Positions 35,976 to 45,471 of a stretch of DNA of 64,000 nt are shown piece by piece. Source of the stretch: GCA-020356105 sp964347475 (lineage in GTDB: Bacteria > Pseudomonadota > Alphaproteobacteria > UBA8366 > JADFVY01). A program made the position numbers and the translations under genes. The notes under the pieces are model-generated. The model saw nothing but the letters and a program-made list of their open reading frames with translations, searched no databases and had not been told where the DNA came from. Where the stretch lies: assembly GCA_964347475.1 (NCBI GenBank), contig CAYFYY010000011.1:1-64000 (forward strand). The letters run 5' to 3'. Position 1 is the stretch's first letter, and every line of letters starts with the position of its first letter.

Positions 35976-36341
35976 TCAGCGGATCATGTAGACCTTGCGC
36001 AGTGTCTCGTGCACCCGGCAGGTTCCGCGCCAGCCGGCAGGGAAGAACGCCGCGGTGTCGGGCGCGATCTCGATGACCTCGCCCGATTCTTGGGTGTAGG
36101 TGGCGCGACCCGCCAGGAAATGGCAGAACTCGTCCCGCGTCACATGGCAGTTCCAGTATCCCGGCGTGCACACCCAGAGCCCGCATTCGTTCTCGCCGTC
36201 CGGGCCCTTGTGTATCAGAACGCCGGATGTCAGCGACCGTCCCTCAATCATCGTCGGCACCGGGCCCCAGTCGGTTAGTTCTCCGGCAAAGGCACGGGTG
36301 CCGGCAAGACGTGGCACCGAGGTCGCCGGCTTTGCGGCCAT
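35976..36341 (-). CDS. Cupin-domain protein (DUF861-like)
   Basis: A 121-residue single cupin. Motif 1 is degenerate (CTPGYWNCHVTRDEFCHFLAGRATYT, with one His and Glu instead of the usual two His) and motif 2 is APDTAAFFPAGWRGTCRVHE. It resembles ureidoglycine aminohydrolase-type or sugar-linked small cupins. Its start lies 6 bp after the glycosyltransferase stop, so they form an operon. Confidence 0.82.
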   Translation of the reverse strand: MAAKPATSVPRLAGTRAFAGELTDWGPVPTMIEGRSLTSGVLIHKGPDGENECGLWVCTPGYWNCHVTRDEFCHFLAGRATYTQESGEVIEIAPDTAAFFPAGWRGTCRVHETLRKVYMIR

Positions 36342-36347
36342 AGCCAG

Positions 36348-37631
36348 TCAACCCTTGGCCAGCCGGTCGAGCAGTTCGGCCGCCTTGGTCGGACCGTGGC
36401 GCGCCTGCATGTGCGCCGAGGTGGCGGCAAGCTTCTGCTGCATTGCCCGGTCGGTCAACAGGGTCGAAAGGTTGCGAGCCAGTTCCCCGTCGGTCCAGTC
36501 GCTGCGGTGCATCTTGAGCCCGTGGCCGGTCTCCTGGACACGGGTGGCATTGTCGTGCCCGTCCCAGACATAGGGCATGATGATCGCCGGTTTGCCGAAA
36601 TAAAGGCACTCGGTGAAGCTGTTGTTGCCGCCATGGTGGATTACGGCATCGACCTGCGGGATCACCGAAGGCTGCGGGTACCAGCTGTGGATCTCCACGT
36701 TCGGCGGCACCTCGTCATAGGCCTCCATGTAGTCCCCGACATTGAACAGCGCACGGTAGGGCAAGCCGGCGAACACCGTCATCAGCCGTTTGAGGAGGTC
36801 GGTATCGCCCGAGCCGAGGCTGCCGAAGCTGACATAGAGCAGCGGCTTATCGTAGTTGGCCGTGAATTCGGGCACCTCGTACGGCTCGTCCTCGCGGACG
36901 CAGCCTTCGAGATACTGGAAGCGCCCCGGCTCGAGCTTATTGTGGCGGTTGAACTTCACCGGTTCGGGGTAGAGCAGCAAATTGAGATGCGGTGAGACCT
37001 CGAAGAACTCGCCGAGCGGATAGGGGGCCTCGTCGCATTCGGCGAGAAAGGCATTGAAGCGGTCGTGGATGGGTTTGATCACCTCGTTGAACCGGCTCGT
37101 GTATGTCTCGAAGCAGGCCCCGTCGTTCTCGCCGCAGCCGGAGAGATGCGGTGGGATGCCCGGATCCGGAATCTCGTTCTCGCTGCACGAGATGATCCGC
37201 ACCCAAGGTTTTCCGTAATGCTTGATGGCGGGGAACAGGACCACGTTGTCGACGCAGATGACATCGGGCTGCACCCGGTCCAGCACGCCCGGCAGGTCCT
37301 TCTGCGCCCACACGGCGGTTTCCACGATCGCCTCCCAGCATTCCTTCACGTAGTTGTCGATCTGCTCGTAAGGGGTCTTGTTGAAGTTGGGGATATGGCC
37401 GTTGATGAAGTCGGACCAGTATTTCGCCATTGCCTCCGGCTCCATCGGCTCAGACATGTTTACGTGATGCTCCTCGAAACCGTATCCCGCATAGACCCCT
37501 GCCATCCCCGGATCGGTCAGGAATACCGCCTTGTGCCCCAGCTTTTCGCAGGCCTGCGCGATGCCGACCGAGTTCAAGGCCGGCCCGAATGCCGCCTCGG
37601 GAAAGAACGCGATGACTTTGCTGTCGCTCAT
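36348..37631 (-). CDS. GT1-family (UGT/MGT-like) glycosyltransferase
   Basis: A 427-residue cytoplasmic GT-B enzyme. The C-terminal donor-binding region has WYPQPSVIPQVDAVIHHGG then NNSFTECLYFGKPAIIMP and a D-x-H-DNA stretch, matching the UGT signature. The N-terminal half (FFPEAAFGPALNSVGIAQAC) would bind the acceptor. GT1 enzymes usually glycosylate small hydrophobic molecules; the acceptor here is unknown. It lies between a GntR regulator gene and a cupin gene on the same strand. Confidence 0.88.
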   Translation of the reverse strand: MSDSKVIAFFPEAAFGPALNSVGIAQACEKLGHKAVFLTDPGMAGVYAGYGFEEHHVNMSEPMEPEAMAKYWSDFINGHIPNFNKTPYEQIDNYVKECWEAIVETAVWAQKDLPGVLDRVQPDVICVDNVVLFPAIKHYGKPWVRIISCSENEIPDPGIPPHLSGCGENDGACFETYTSRFNEVIKPIHDRFNAFLAECDEAPYPLGEFFEVSPHLNLLLYPEPVKFNRHNKLEPGRFQYLEGCVREDEPYEVPEFTANYDKPLLYVSFGSLGSGDTDLLKRLMTVFAGLPYRALFNVGDYMEAYDEVPPNVEIHSWYPQPSVIPQVDAVIHHGGNNSFTECLYFGKPAIIMPYVWDGHDNATRVQETGHGLKMHRSDWTDGELARNLSTLLTDRAMQQKLAATSAHMQARHGPTKAAELLDRLAKG

Positions 37632-37743
37632 GTGATGCCTCTTTTTCTTTTGTTGTTATCAGTGCCGCGAATGCCCGGGGATTCGGCTGTACCGGCCCAG
37701 TCAGCGGTGGGTCCCGATTTCCGCAACCTGTCCCATGCTCGCG

Positions 37744-38676
37744 TCACTTCTTGTCTGCAAAGCTCGGGACGAGGTCGCGCGATATCCGGATATGCAATCG
37801 GATAAGTTCGGCCGCTCGCTCGCGATCTCCCGCCTCCAGGGCGTCGAGTATCGCCAAGTGTTCCCGGCAGGACTGGGCCATCCGCTCGCGGTCGGCACGG
37901 AAATGAAATTCGGTCATGCGCCGCAACCGCGACTGTTGTTGGATGGCCTGCAAGATGAATCGATTCTGTGAGCAACGCCCGATGGTCTCGTGGAACTCCA
38001 CATCGATTTCGACAAGGCGCTGGAACGGGTCCGTGCGGACGGCGCCTGCCAGCAGGGTTTCGTGAGACTTGCGAATTTCCGCGAACTTCGCGGTGTCGGG
38101 ACGGAAGCCGGGGTCGAGGATCGCCGCCGGTTCGATCTGCATGCGGAACCGGTAACTCTCCTCATAAACCTCGGGATTGTTGAGCGACGGTAAGAAACTC
38201 CATCCCCGGCCCGCATCCCGTTCGACGAGCCCTTCCTCGGCAAGACGCGACAACACGCGCCCGATCATCGACCGGCTGACGCCGTAACGCCGGCCCAGCT
38301 CGGTCACGTTGATGTTCATGCCAATGCGATCGACAAACCGGTCGCGCGTGATCTTGAGATAGAGCTGCTCTTCTTCCGTGGGTGGGATTTTACGGAGCGA
38401 GTCGTTGAGGTCGCTGGTCGGCGTGGCAAGAAAACAGCCCTGATTCGGGACCGCGGTCACGATTCCAAGCTCGGTGAGCAGACGCAACGCGGCGCGCACG
38501 GGCGATCGGGAGACATTGAGCTGCTCGGCCAGCCACTGCTCCTTCAGTTGCCAACCGGCAGGACGGTCGGCCTCGCGCACAAGCTCGAGAATTCGCCGTG
38601 CCAGATCGGCATGGAACCGGCTCGTCCGCGGTTGCGAACGGCCACCAGATGATATCTGCTCCGTCGTCGTCGCCAA
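37744..38676 (-). CDS. GntR-family regulator with two wHTH segments and an FCD domain
   Basis: About 310 residues from TTG 38676 (uncertain; the frame stays open to 38832). Two winged-helix segments are visible: WLAEQLNVSRSPVRAALRLL and ELGRRYGVSRSMIGRVLSRL. The C-terminal FCD ligand-binding domain follows (FHETIGRCSQNRFILQAIQQ, HLAILDALEAGDRERAAELI). It probably controls the downstream glycosyltransferase-cupin pair and senses a small acid-type effector, as FCD proteins do. Confidence 0.82.
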   Translation of the reverse strand: MATTTEQISSGGRSQPRTSRFHADLARRILELVREADRPAGWQLKEQWLAEQLNVSRSPVRAALRLLTELGIVTAVPNQGCFLATPTSDLNDSLRKIPPTEEEQLYLKITRDRFVDRIGMNINVTELGRRYGVSRSMIGRVLSRLAEEGLVERDAGRGWSFLPSLNNPEVYEESYRFRMQIEPAAILDPGFRPDTAKFAEIRKSHETLLAGAVRTDPFQRLVEIDVEFHETIGRCSQNRFILQAIQQQSRLRRMTEFHFRADRERMAQSCREHLAILDALEAGDRERAAELIRLHIRISRDLVPSFADKK

Positions 38677-38785
38677 TTCCGTTTCCCGCTCCCGTGCGAA
38701 AATTCGCAGCAGGTTGCCACAACCCGTGGCAAACGGGAACACATGGCTGACGATGAAAGCACGAATGACGGCGGTGGCGCCGCCA

Positions 38786-39466
38786 TTATTCGCAGGTTTC
38801 GCGGTCAGGCAGGATGAGGCTCGTGGGCACAAGTCCCTTGCGCAACCCGGTCACGACGGCATGGGTCCGGTTGTTGACCCCGAGCCGCTGCAGAATGCTC
38901 TTCACGTGCACCTTCACCGTGCCTTCCAGCATGTCGAGCTCGGATGCGATGTCCTTGTTCTGCATGCCCTGTGCCATCAACAGCAATATTTCGTGCTGAC
39001 GCGGCGTGAGAAGACGGCTCGGTTGAGGGTCACCGTGCCGGTTCCGCCGTTTTGCGCCCGACCCGGTCAGCATGGCAATGGCGCTCGAAGGGATGAACGT
39101 CTCGCCGGACAGGATCAAGGGCAGGGCGTGCCGCAGCGTGTCCGAACTCGAAGATTTCTCGATATAGCCTTTGGCGCCGGAACGGTAGGCCCGCACAATA
39201 TCGGTCGGGTCATCCGATTCCGAGATTACGGCCACAGCGGCTGCCGGCAGCATTTTGACCAGGCGTTCGAGGGTATCGAAGCTGGAACGCGTTTCCAATT
39301 GCGGATCGCAGAGAACGAGACGGATTTCGCGATGCTGTTTAGCGACATCCATGGCTGCCGCCGCGGTCGGCGCTTCGAGAACCAGAGAGTCGGGGTAAAG
39401 CTCCCGAAGGATCATGGCCACGCCCTGACGGAACAGTGCCTGATCATCGACAATCAGCATTTTCAT
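38786..39466 (-). CDS. NarL/LuxR-type response regulator
   Basis: 226 residues. A receiver domain (MLIVDDQALFRQGVA at the N-terminus, phospho-acceptor Asp54 in VLCDPQLE, Lys in GYIEKSSSS) and a LuxR HTH (LTPRQHEILLLMAQGM ... DMLEGTVKVHVKSILQRL). No histidine kinase is nearby, so it is an orphan in this window. I chose ATG 39466 (MKMLIVDD); the frame extends upstream but those residues are not part of a receiver fold. Confidence 0.92.
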   Translation of the reverse strand: MKMLIVDDQALFRQGVAMILRELYPDSLVLEAPTAAAAMDVAKQHREIRLVLCDPQLETRSSFDTLERLVKMLPAAAVAVISESDDPTDIVRAYRSGAKGYIEKSSSSDTLRHALPLILSGETFIPSSAIAMLTGSGAKRRNRHGDPQPSRLLTPRQHEILLLMAQGMQNKDIASELDMLEGTVKVHVKSILQRLGVNNRTHAVVTGLRKGLVPTSLILPDRETCE

Positions 39467-39799
39467 GAACTTGGCGTCCTCGATTGAGGGGCGAACCGGA
39501 CCTTGGATTGGAAAAGGCCCATTCCGCCTTTGTGGCGTATCCGGTAGCGACATACACACCCGACGGAGACGCCGACGCGTACCGTAAAAGTGATACTCCG
39601 ATAGCAGTCAATGTTATTTCTATACAAAAAAGAGTGTATAATTGGTATGGTCTAATCCCGCGACATACTGTCTCACCAAGGGTCACCAGCCGCACCAGCC
39701 TGCCGGCCGGACCGACCAGGAGTTTGCGATATCGCAAGGCGGGGGACGCGGCCTTGCGCTATAAACGACACGGGCGGACACGCGACGACGGATCACGTC
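39467..39799. other. Divergent intergenic region, response regulator / ABC ATPase
   Basis: 333 bp. An AT-rich centre (39585-39655) with a poly-A stretch and TATAATT-like sequence (GTGTATAATTGG) is the most likely promoter zone for one or both directions. No small gene is supported. Confidence 0.45.
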
Positions 39800-40540
39800 A
39801 TGGCGGAATCGGCAGACATGGCTGCGGTTGGAAGCGAACCGGCCGCGTTCCGGGTGCGCGGCCTTACGAAGGTCTATCGCACCGGCGACGTCGACGTCCA
39901 CGCCTTGCGCGGGGTCGATCTCGATCTCTACGAGGGGGAGATTGCGGCGTTACTCGGTCCTTCGGGCAGCGGCAAGTCGACGTTTCTGAACATTCTCGGC
40001 GGGCTCGATCACCCGAGTGCCGGCACGGTCTGGTTTCGCGACCACGAACTGACCGCCTATCGCGACGCCGAGCTGACCGCCTATCGCCGCGACCATGTCG
40101 GCTTCGTCTTCCAGTTCTACAATCTGATTCCCAGCCTGACGGCGTTGGAGAATGTCGCGCTGGTGACGGAGATCGCGCATGACCCGATGTCTCCCGGCGA
40201 GGCCCTCACCCTGGTTGGCCTGGCCAAACGAATGGATCATTTCCCGGCGCAGCTGTCCGGTGGCGAACAGCAGCGCGTCGCCATCGCCCGCGCCATCGCA
40301 AAACGGCCCGACGTGCTCCTGTGCGATGAGCCGACCGGGGCCCTCGACAGCAAGACCGGCGTCGTCGTGCTCGAGGCGCTGGAGACCGTAAACCGGGAGC
40401 TCGGCACCACCACGGCGCTGATCACCCACAATGCCGGAATGGCCGAGATGGCCGACCGTGTCGTCCGCTTTGCCGACGGCGCCGTGGTCGAGATTCGGGT
40501 CAACGAAACGCGGCGGCCGGCCCGAGAATTGGTGTGGTGA
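39800..40540 (+). CDS. ABC transporter ATPase (LolD/MacB type)
   Basis: 246 residues: Walker A GPSGSGKS at about 53-60, signature LSGGEQQRVAIARA, Walker B VLLCDEPTGALD, H-loop ITHN. It groups with ATPases that pair with FtsX-like permeases, which is what follows 4 bp downstream. Acts in mechanotransmission or export rather than import. Confidence 0.92.
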   Translation: MAESADMAAVGSEPAAFRVRGLTKVYRTGDVDVHALRGVDLDLYEGEIAALLGPSGSGKSTFLNILGGLDHPSAGTVWFRDHELTAYRDAELTAYRRDHVGFVFQFYNLIPSLTALENVALVTEIAHDPMSPGEALTLVGLAKRMDHFPAQLSGGEQQRVAIARAIAKRPDVLLCDEPTGALDSKTGVVVLEALETVNRELGTTTALITHNAGMAEMADRVVRFADGAVVEIRVNETRRPARELVW

Positions 40541-40544
40541 TCCG

Positions 40545-42908
40545 ATGCGGGCCCTCGATCGCAAACTGCACCGCGACGTGCGCCGGATCTGGCTGCAAGC
40601 CCTGGCCATCGCCCTGGTCATCGGTTGCGGCGTTGCGATGTATGTAATGTCGTTGGGCACGTTGCGCTCTCTGGACGAGACCCGCAGCGCGTATTACGAG
40701 CGCTATCGCTTCGCGCAGGTCTTTGCCACGGTCAAGCGGGCGCCGGAGCGGCTCGCCCGCAGAATCGCAACCATTCCCGGCGTGGCCCGGGTCGAAACGC
40801 GGATCGTGTCCACCGTGATGCTCGATATCGCCGGCATGGCCGAACCGGCGCGCGGTTTGCTCGTTTCGGTTCCAGAGCGACACGCGCCGGAGCTGAACGG
40901 CCTGCACATGCGAATCGGGCGATACGTCGAGCCGGGACGCACCGGGGAGGTCGTCCTCAACGAGGCATTTTCGACAGCGCACGGCTTGTTGCCCGGCGAT
41001 TCCTTCGATGCCGTCATCAATGGACGCAAACGGCGGCTGACCGTCGTCGGCGTGGCCCTGTCGCCCGAATACATCTATTCGCTGGGTCCCGGGACGATCA
41101 TGCCCGACGACCGCCTGTTCGGCGTCATGTGGGTCGGCCGCGAAACCCTGGCTGCGGCCTACGACCTCGAGGACTCGTTCAACGCGGTTTCGCTGACCCT
41201 GATGCGCGGGGCGCTGGAACAGCAGGTGATCGACGACCTGGACCGGCTGCTGGAGCGCTATGGCGGATTTGGCGCTTACGGACGCAAGGACCAAACGTCC
41301 CACTGGTATATCTCCAACGAACTCGTGCAGCTGCGGTCGATGGGCACCGTTGCGCCCCTCATCTTCCTCGGCGTCGCCGCCTTCCTCCTCAATATCGTCG
41401 TCTCGCGGCTGATCGCGACGGAGCGCGAGCAGATCGGCCTCCTTAAGGCCTTCGGATACACCGGCCGCGCTGTAGCCTGGCACTATGCCAAGCTGATGCT
41501 GATCATCGTCTCGGTCGGCGTGGTCCTGGGATTCGCGGGCGGCGCCTGGCTCGGCCGCGGCCTGACCGAAATCTATACGGAATTCTTCCGGTTTCCGTTC
41601 TTGTACTACACGATCGATCCCGGGACCTTCGCCACCGCGGCCCTGATCAGCTTCGGGGCCGGCCTCGTCGGAACACTGGGCGCGGTTCGCCGGGCCGCGC
41701 TGCTGGCGCCGGCGGTCGCCATGCAGCCGGCGCCGCCGCCGGTCTACCGCAAGACGCTGCTCGAGCGGCTCGGGCTCGCCAGGTACCTTGCTCAGGCAAC
41801 GCGGATGATCATCCGCCACATCATGCGGCGACCCCTGCGCGCCGGGCTCACAGTGCTCGGCATTGCCATGTCGGCGGCGATCCTGATCAGCTCGATGTTC
41901 ATGATGGACTCGATCGAGCTCATCATCGACGTGCAGTTCAACCGCAGCCACCGCCAGGATGTGACGGTATCGCTGGTCGAGGCCAAGCCGGCGCGGATCG
42001 TCCACGAGCTCGCGCAGCTGCCCGGTGTCCTCCGGGTCGAGCCGGTGCGGGCGGTCGCCGTACACGTCCGCAATGGCCACGTGTCGCGGCGCACGGCGGT
42101 CATCGGACTGGGCGAGGACGGCGATCTTGGCCGTCTGCTCGACCGGGACTTGCAGCCGGTCTCGATGCCAAATTCGGGTCTCGTCCTCTCGGCGAAGCTG
42201 GCGGATGTACTGGGTGTCGGCCGCGGCGACCGGATCCAGGTCGAAGCGATGGAAGGCCGGCGGCCGGCAGGTGAGATCCGGGTGTCCGCGATCGTGCAGG
42301 AATTCCTCGGCACCTCCGCCTATATGGATCTGGCAGCTCTCAATCGGTTCATGGGCGATCCCCCGATGGTCTCGCTCGCCTATCTGCAGACCGACTCCCG
42401 CTTCGAGCACAGGCTCTATTCGGAACTCAAGGATACGCCGGCAGTTGCCGGCGTGACGGTCGAGGCGGCGGCGGTGAAAAGCTTCCGCGAAACGCTGGCC
42501 GAGAACATGCTGCTGATGACGACGTTCAACGTCCTGTTCGCCGCAATGATCGCGTTCGGCGTCGTGTACAACAGCGCCCGGATCTCGCTGTCCGAACGGG
42601 GGCGCGAATTGGCCAGCCTGCGGGTTCTCGGATTCACAAGGGCGGAGGTTTCGAGGATTCTGCTGGGCGAGTTCGCGTTGCTGACCGTTGTTGCGCTGGC
42701 GCCTGGATTCCTGATCGGCTACGGCCTCGCATGGTCGATGTCGCTGAGTTTCGAGACCGAGCTGTTCCGCATTCCACTGGCGGTGTCGCGTGAAACCTTC
42801 GGGTTCTCGGCACTGGTGGTTATCGCATCTGCCACCGTCACCGGGCTCATCGTGCGCAGGCGCGTTGACCGCCTGGACCTGGTCGCGGTCCTGAAAACCC
42901 GGGAATAG
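40545..42908 (+). CDS. FtsX-like ABC permease
   Basis: 787 residues with an N-terminal TM, a large periplasmic domain, a three-TM FtsX block (around IFLGVAAFLLNIVVSRLIAT and ALISFGAGLVGTLGAVRRA), a second periplasmic domain and a second FtsX block near the C-terminus (NVLFAAMIAFGVVYNSARIS, FALLTVVALAPGFLIGYGLA). This duplicated form is a complete permease in one chain. ATG 40545 is preferred; the longer frame overlaps the ATPase gene. Confidence 0.9.
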   Translation: MRALDRKLHRDVRRIWLQALAIALVIGCGVAMYVMSLGTLRSLDETRSAYYERYRFAQVFATVKRAPERLARRIATIPGVARVETRIVSTVMLDIAGMAEPARGLLVSVPERHAPELNGLHMRIGRYVEPGRTGEVVLNEAFSTAHGLLPGDSFDAVINGRKRRLTVVGVALSPEYIYSLGPGTIMPDDRLFGVMWVGRETLAAAYDLEDSFNAVSLTLMRGALEQQVIDDLDRLLERYGGFGAYGRKDQTSHWYISNELVQLRSMGTVAPLIFLGVAAFLLNIVVSRLIATEREQIGLLKAFGYTGRAVAWHYAKLMLIIVSVGVVLGFAGGAWLGRGLTEIYTEFFRFPFLYYTIDPGTFATAALISFGAGLVGTLGAVRRAALLAPAVAMQPAPPPVYRKTLLERLGLARYLAQATRMIIRHIMRRPLRAGLTVLGIAMSAAILISSMFMMDSIELIIDVQFNRSHRQDVTVSLVEAKPARIVHELAQLPGVLRVEPVRAVAVHVRNGHVSRRTAVIGLGEDGDLGRLLDRDLQPVSMPNSGLVLSAKLADVLGVGRGDRIQVEAMEGRRPAGEIRVSAIVQEFLGTSAYMDLAALNRFMGDPPMVSLAYLQTDSRFEHRLYSELKDTPAVAGVTVEAAAVKSFRETLAENMLLMTTFNVLFAAMIAFGVVYNSARISLSERGRELASLRVLGFTRAEVSRILLGEFALLTVVALAPGFLIGYGLAWSMSLSFETELFRIPLAVSRETFGFSALVVIASATVTGLIVRRRVDRLDLVAVLKTRE

Positions 42909-42920
42909 GGAGACGCGCCG

Positions 42921-44132
42921 ATGCCCACAAGACGAAAAATCTGGTCTGCCGCTGTCGCAGCCGCCGTGATTGCGGGCCTGGTCTATGCATTCTGGCCGCA
43001 GCCCGTGCCGGTGGATATCGCTGCGATCAAACGGGGTGAGCTGGTCGTTACCATCGACGGTGACGGCCGCACGCGTGTGCGCGAGGTCTACGTCGTATCC
43101 GCACCGGTGCCCGGCCGTTTGTTGCGGATCGAACGGCATGTCGGCGATGTCGTCACCGCGGACGAGACGGTGCTCGCCGCCATCCAGCCGACCGATCCGG
43201 CATTTCTCGACCGGCGCGCGCGCGCCCAGGCCGAATCGCTCGAAAAGGCTGCGAAGGCTGCCTACGCGCTGGCCGAGGCGGAGCTGGCCCGTGCCATCGC
43301 GGAACTCGATTTCGCGCAAGCGGAACTCGTGCGTGCCGAGCGGCTTGCCGAGCGAGGCAACATATCGCAGCGTGATCTCGACCGCGCGAAACTGACCGTT
43401 CGGACCGCTAAGGCGGCGGTCGCGACCGCGGAGGCGACGGTCGAAATGCGCCGATTCGAGCTCGAGGTCGCACGAGCCGGCCTGATCGAGCCGGGTCGGT
43501 CCGAGGGCGCGTCGGACGGCCAGCTCTGTTGCGTCGATGTTTTCTCCCCTGTGGACGGCCGGGTGCTGCGCGTCATGCACGAGAGCGAAACCGTGGTTGC
43601 GGCCGGCACGCCGCTGGTTGAGGTCGGCGATGCCCGGGACCTCGAGGTCGTCGTCGACCTGCTGTCGAGCGATGCGGTGCGAGTTGCTGAAGGCGCGCCG
43701 GTGGTGATCGAAGACTGGGGTGGCCGCACGGCGCTTGCCGGTCGCGTCCGCCATGTCGAGCCCACCGGATTCACCAAGGTTTCAGCCCTCGGAATCGAGG
43801 AGCAGCGCGTCAACGTACTAATCGATTTTACAGATCCGCCGGAGCAATGGCAAAACCTGGGTCATGGCTACCGCATCGAGGCGCACATCGTGGTCTGGCG
43901 CGGGGAGGACATTCTCATACTGCCGTTGGGCGCACTATTCCGGGACGGCGAACGCTGGACGGTTTTTGTAGCCGACGGTGGGCGGGCGCACCTCCGGCAC
44001 GTCGAGATCGATCACGGGAACGGGCGCGAGGCGCAGATCACTGCGGGGCTGTCCGAGGGCGAGCGGGTCATCCTCCATCCCAGCGACCTGATCGCAGACG
44101 GCGTGCGCATCGTGCCGCGAACGGTACAATGA
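42921..44132 (+). CDS. HlyD/RND-type periplasmic adaptor
   Basis: 403 residues. An N-terminal TM anchor (AAVAAAVIAGLVYAFWP), a lipoyl-like half (VSAPVPGRLLRIERHVGDVV), an alpha-helical hairpin of about 100 residues rich in Ala/Glu (about 90-190), the second lipoyl half (VDVFSPVDGRVLRVMHESETV) and beta-barrel regions. Twelve bp after the permease. With the two genes before it, it forms a MacAB-like tripartite exporter that lacks its own outer-membrane protein here. Confidence 0.9.
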   Translation: MPTRRKIWSAAVAAAVIAGLVYAFWPQPVPVDIAAIKRGELVVTIDGDGRTRVREVYVVSAPVPGRLLRIERHVGDVVTADETVLAAIQPTDPAFLDRRARAQAESLEKAAKAAYALAEAELARAIAELDFAQAELVRAERLAERGNISQRDLDRAKLTVRTAKAAVATAEATVEMRRFELEVARAGLIEPGRSEGASDGQLCCVDVFSPVDGRVLRVMHESETVVAAGTPLVEVGDARDLEVVVDLLSSDAVRVAEGAPVVIEDWGGRTALAGRVRHVEPTGFTKVSALGIEEQRVNVLIDFTDPPEQWQNLGHGYRIEAHIVVWRGEDILILPLGALFRDGERWTVFVADGGRAHLRHVEIDHGNGREAQITAGLSEGERVILHPSDLIADGVRIVPRTVQ

Positions 44133-44289
44133 CGGGCCGCGGCGGGGGATTTGTGCTAGCCTGTTGCTCGCCTTCATTGACAGGTCGGACGATATCGGTA
44201 TCAATTGCGACAGCAGTACAATTTTCCGAGCCGGGCGATCTTTTGCGGCTCTTTCGTTCTTGAGTAACAAGCGCAGGGAGAGTGATGAG

Positions 44290-45384
44290 ATGAAAAGGAC
44301 AGGCAGGGGCCTTCTGCCACGGGTTTCCCGCCGCGCCTTCATGCAGGGCTCGGCGGCGGCCGTCGGCATATCCTTCGTTGGCGGTGCCGAGCGCGCGTGG
44401 GGGGCCGAGGAAAAGCGGCTCAACGTATACAACTGGGACACCTACATCGGTGAACAGACGCTCGGGACCTTCAATGCGCGCACGGGCATCGTGGTCCAGT
44501 ACGACCTGTACGCCGACAACGAGGAGCTGTTCGCCAAGCTGAAGGAGGGCAATCCCGGCTACGACGTCATCGTGCCGAGCGACTACATGGTCGAGGACAT
44601 GCTGACGCTGAAGATGCTGATGCCGCTCGACCATTCCAAGATCCCCAACATCAAGCATCTCGACGAGGCGTTCACCAACCCGGCCTACGATCCCGGCATG
44701 AAGCATTCCATTCCCTACATGTGGGGCACGATCGGGCTGGGCTATCGCAAGTCGAAGGTCGACGGGCCGCTGGTCAGCTGGGCCGACGTGTTCGAGCCGT
44801 CGCGGGCCAAACGGTATTCAGGCCGCATCGCCTATCTGGGGGACATGCGGGCGGTCCTCGGGTGTGCCCTGAAGTATCTCGGCTACGGCATGAATACGAC
44901 GAATCCCGCCGAGATCGCCAAGGCGCGCGACCTGCTGATTGCCACCAAGCCGCATATCAAGACCTTCGCCGAGGACAACGGCCAGGACCTGCTACTGTCC
45001 GGCGAGGTCGACATCACCATGGAGTGGAGCGGCGACATCGCGGCGGTGATGGAGGAGGACGACGACCTGTCCTATGTCGTGCCCAAGGAGGGCTCGAATG
45101 TCTGGGTCGACAACCTCTGCATCCCGACCGGCGCGCCGCATCCGGAGAACGCGCACAACTTCATCAACTTCGTGCACGACGTTGACGTCCATATGGAGAT
45201 CGCCGAGACGATCTACTTCGCGACGCCGAACAAGTCGGCCAAGGACAGGATGCCGGCCGACTACACGGAGAACCCGGCGGTGTTCGCGCCGGCCGACGTG
45301 CTGGCGAACTGCGAGGCGCTGCTCAGCGTCGGTGAACACACGCGGCTGTACGACGAGGCGTGGACCGCCATTCAGGCCGCATAG
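44290..45384 (+). CDS. Polyamine-type ABC transporter solute-binding protein
   Basis: 364 residues. A twin-arginine signal (SRRAFMQGSAAAVGISFVG) with cleavage near AWGAEE predicts Tat export. The mature part follows the PotD/PotF pattern: LNVYNWDTYIGEQTL, YDVIVPSDYMVEDM, IPYMWGTIGLGYRKSKV, WSGDIAAVMEEDDDLSYVVPKEGSNVWVDN. The operon content (agmatine deiminase and N-carbamoylputrescine amidase) suggests agmatine or putrescine as ligand. A strong terminator after the gene would allow it to be made in excess over the rest. Confidence 0.9.
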   Translation: MKRTGRGLLPRVSRRAFMQGSAAAVGISFVGGAERAWGAEEKRLNVYNWDTYIGEQTLGTFNARTGIVVQYDLYADNEELFAKLKEGNPGYDVIVPSDYMVEDMLTLKMLMPLDHSKIPNIKHLDEAFTNPAYDPGMKHSIPYMWGTIGLGYRKSKVDGPLVSWADVFEPSRAKRYSGRIAYLGDMRAVLGCALKYLGYGMNTTNPAEIAKARDLLIATKPHIKTFAEDNGQDLLLSGEVDITMEWSGDIAAVMEEDDDLSYVVPKEGSNVWVDNLCIPTGAPHPENAHNFINFVHDVDVHMEIAETIYFATPNKSAKDRMPADYTENPAVFAPADVLANCEALLSVGEHTRLYDEAWTAIQAA

Positions 45385-45405
45385 GGCGGCCCGGTCCCAT
45401 TCGCT

Positions 45406-45446
45406 GGGGGCGGGAAGCGCCGGTGGCGCTTCCCGCCCCCTTCTTC
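45406..45446 (+). terminator. Strong hairpin between solute-binding protein and aminotransferase genes
   Basis: A perfect 16-bp stem (arms 45406-45421 and 45425-45440, GGGGGCGGGAAGCGCC and its complement) with a 3-nt loop, then TTCTTC. Likely a partial terminator or mRNA-stabilising hairpin within the operon. Confidence 0.75.
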
Positions 45447-45471
45447 GCGGTCGCGCGAAATTGACACCGAG

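Noticed and set aside
40500..43754. Very long open frame on the minus strand (over 1000 codons)
   Set aside because: It is antisense to the FtsX permease and HlyD genes, has no family features, and is explained by GC-rich codon structure of the real genes.
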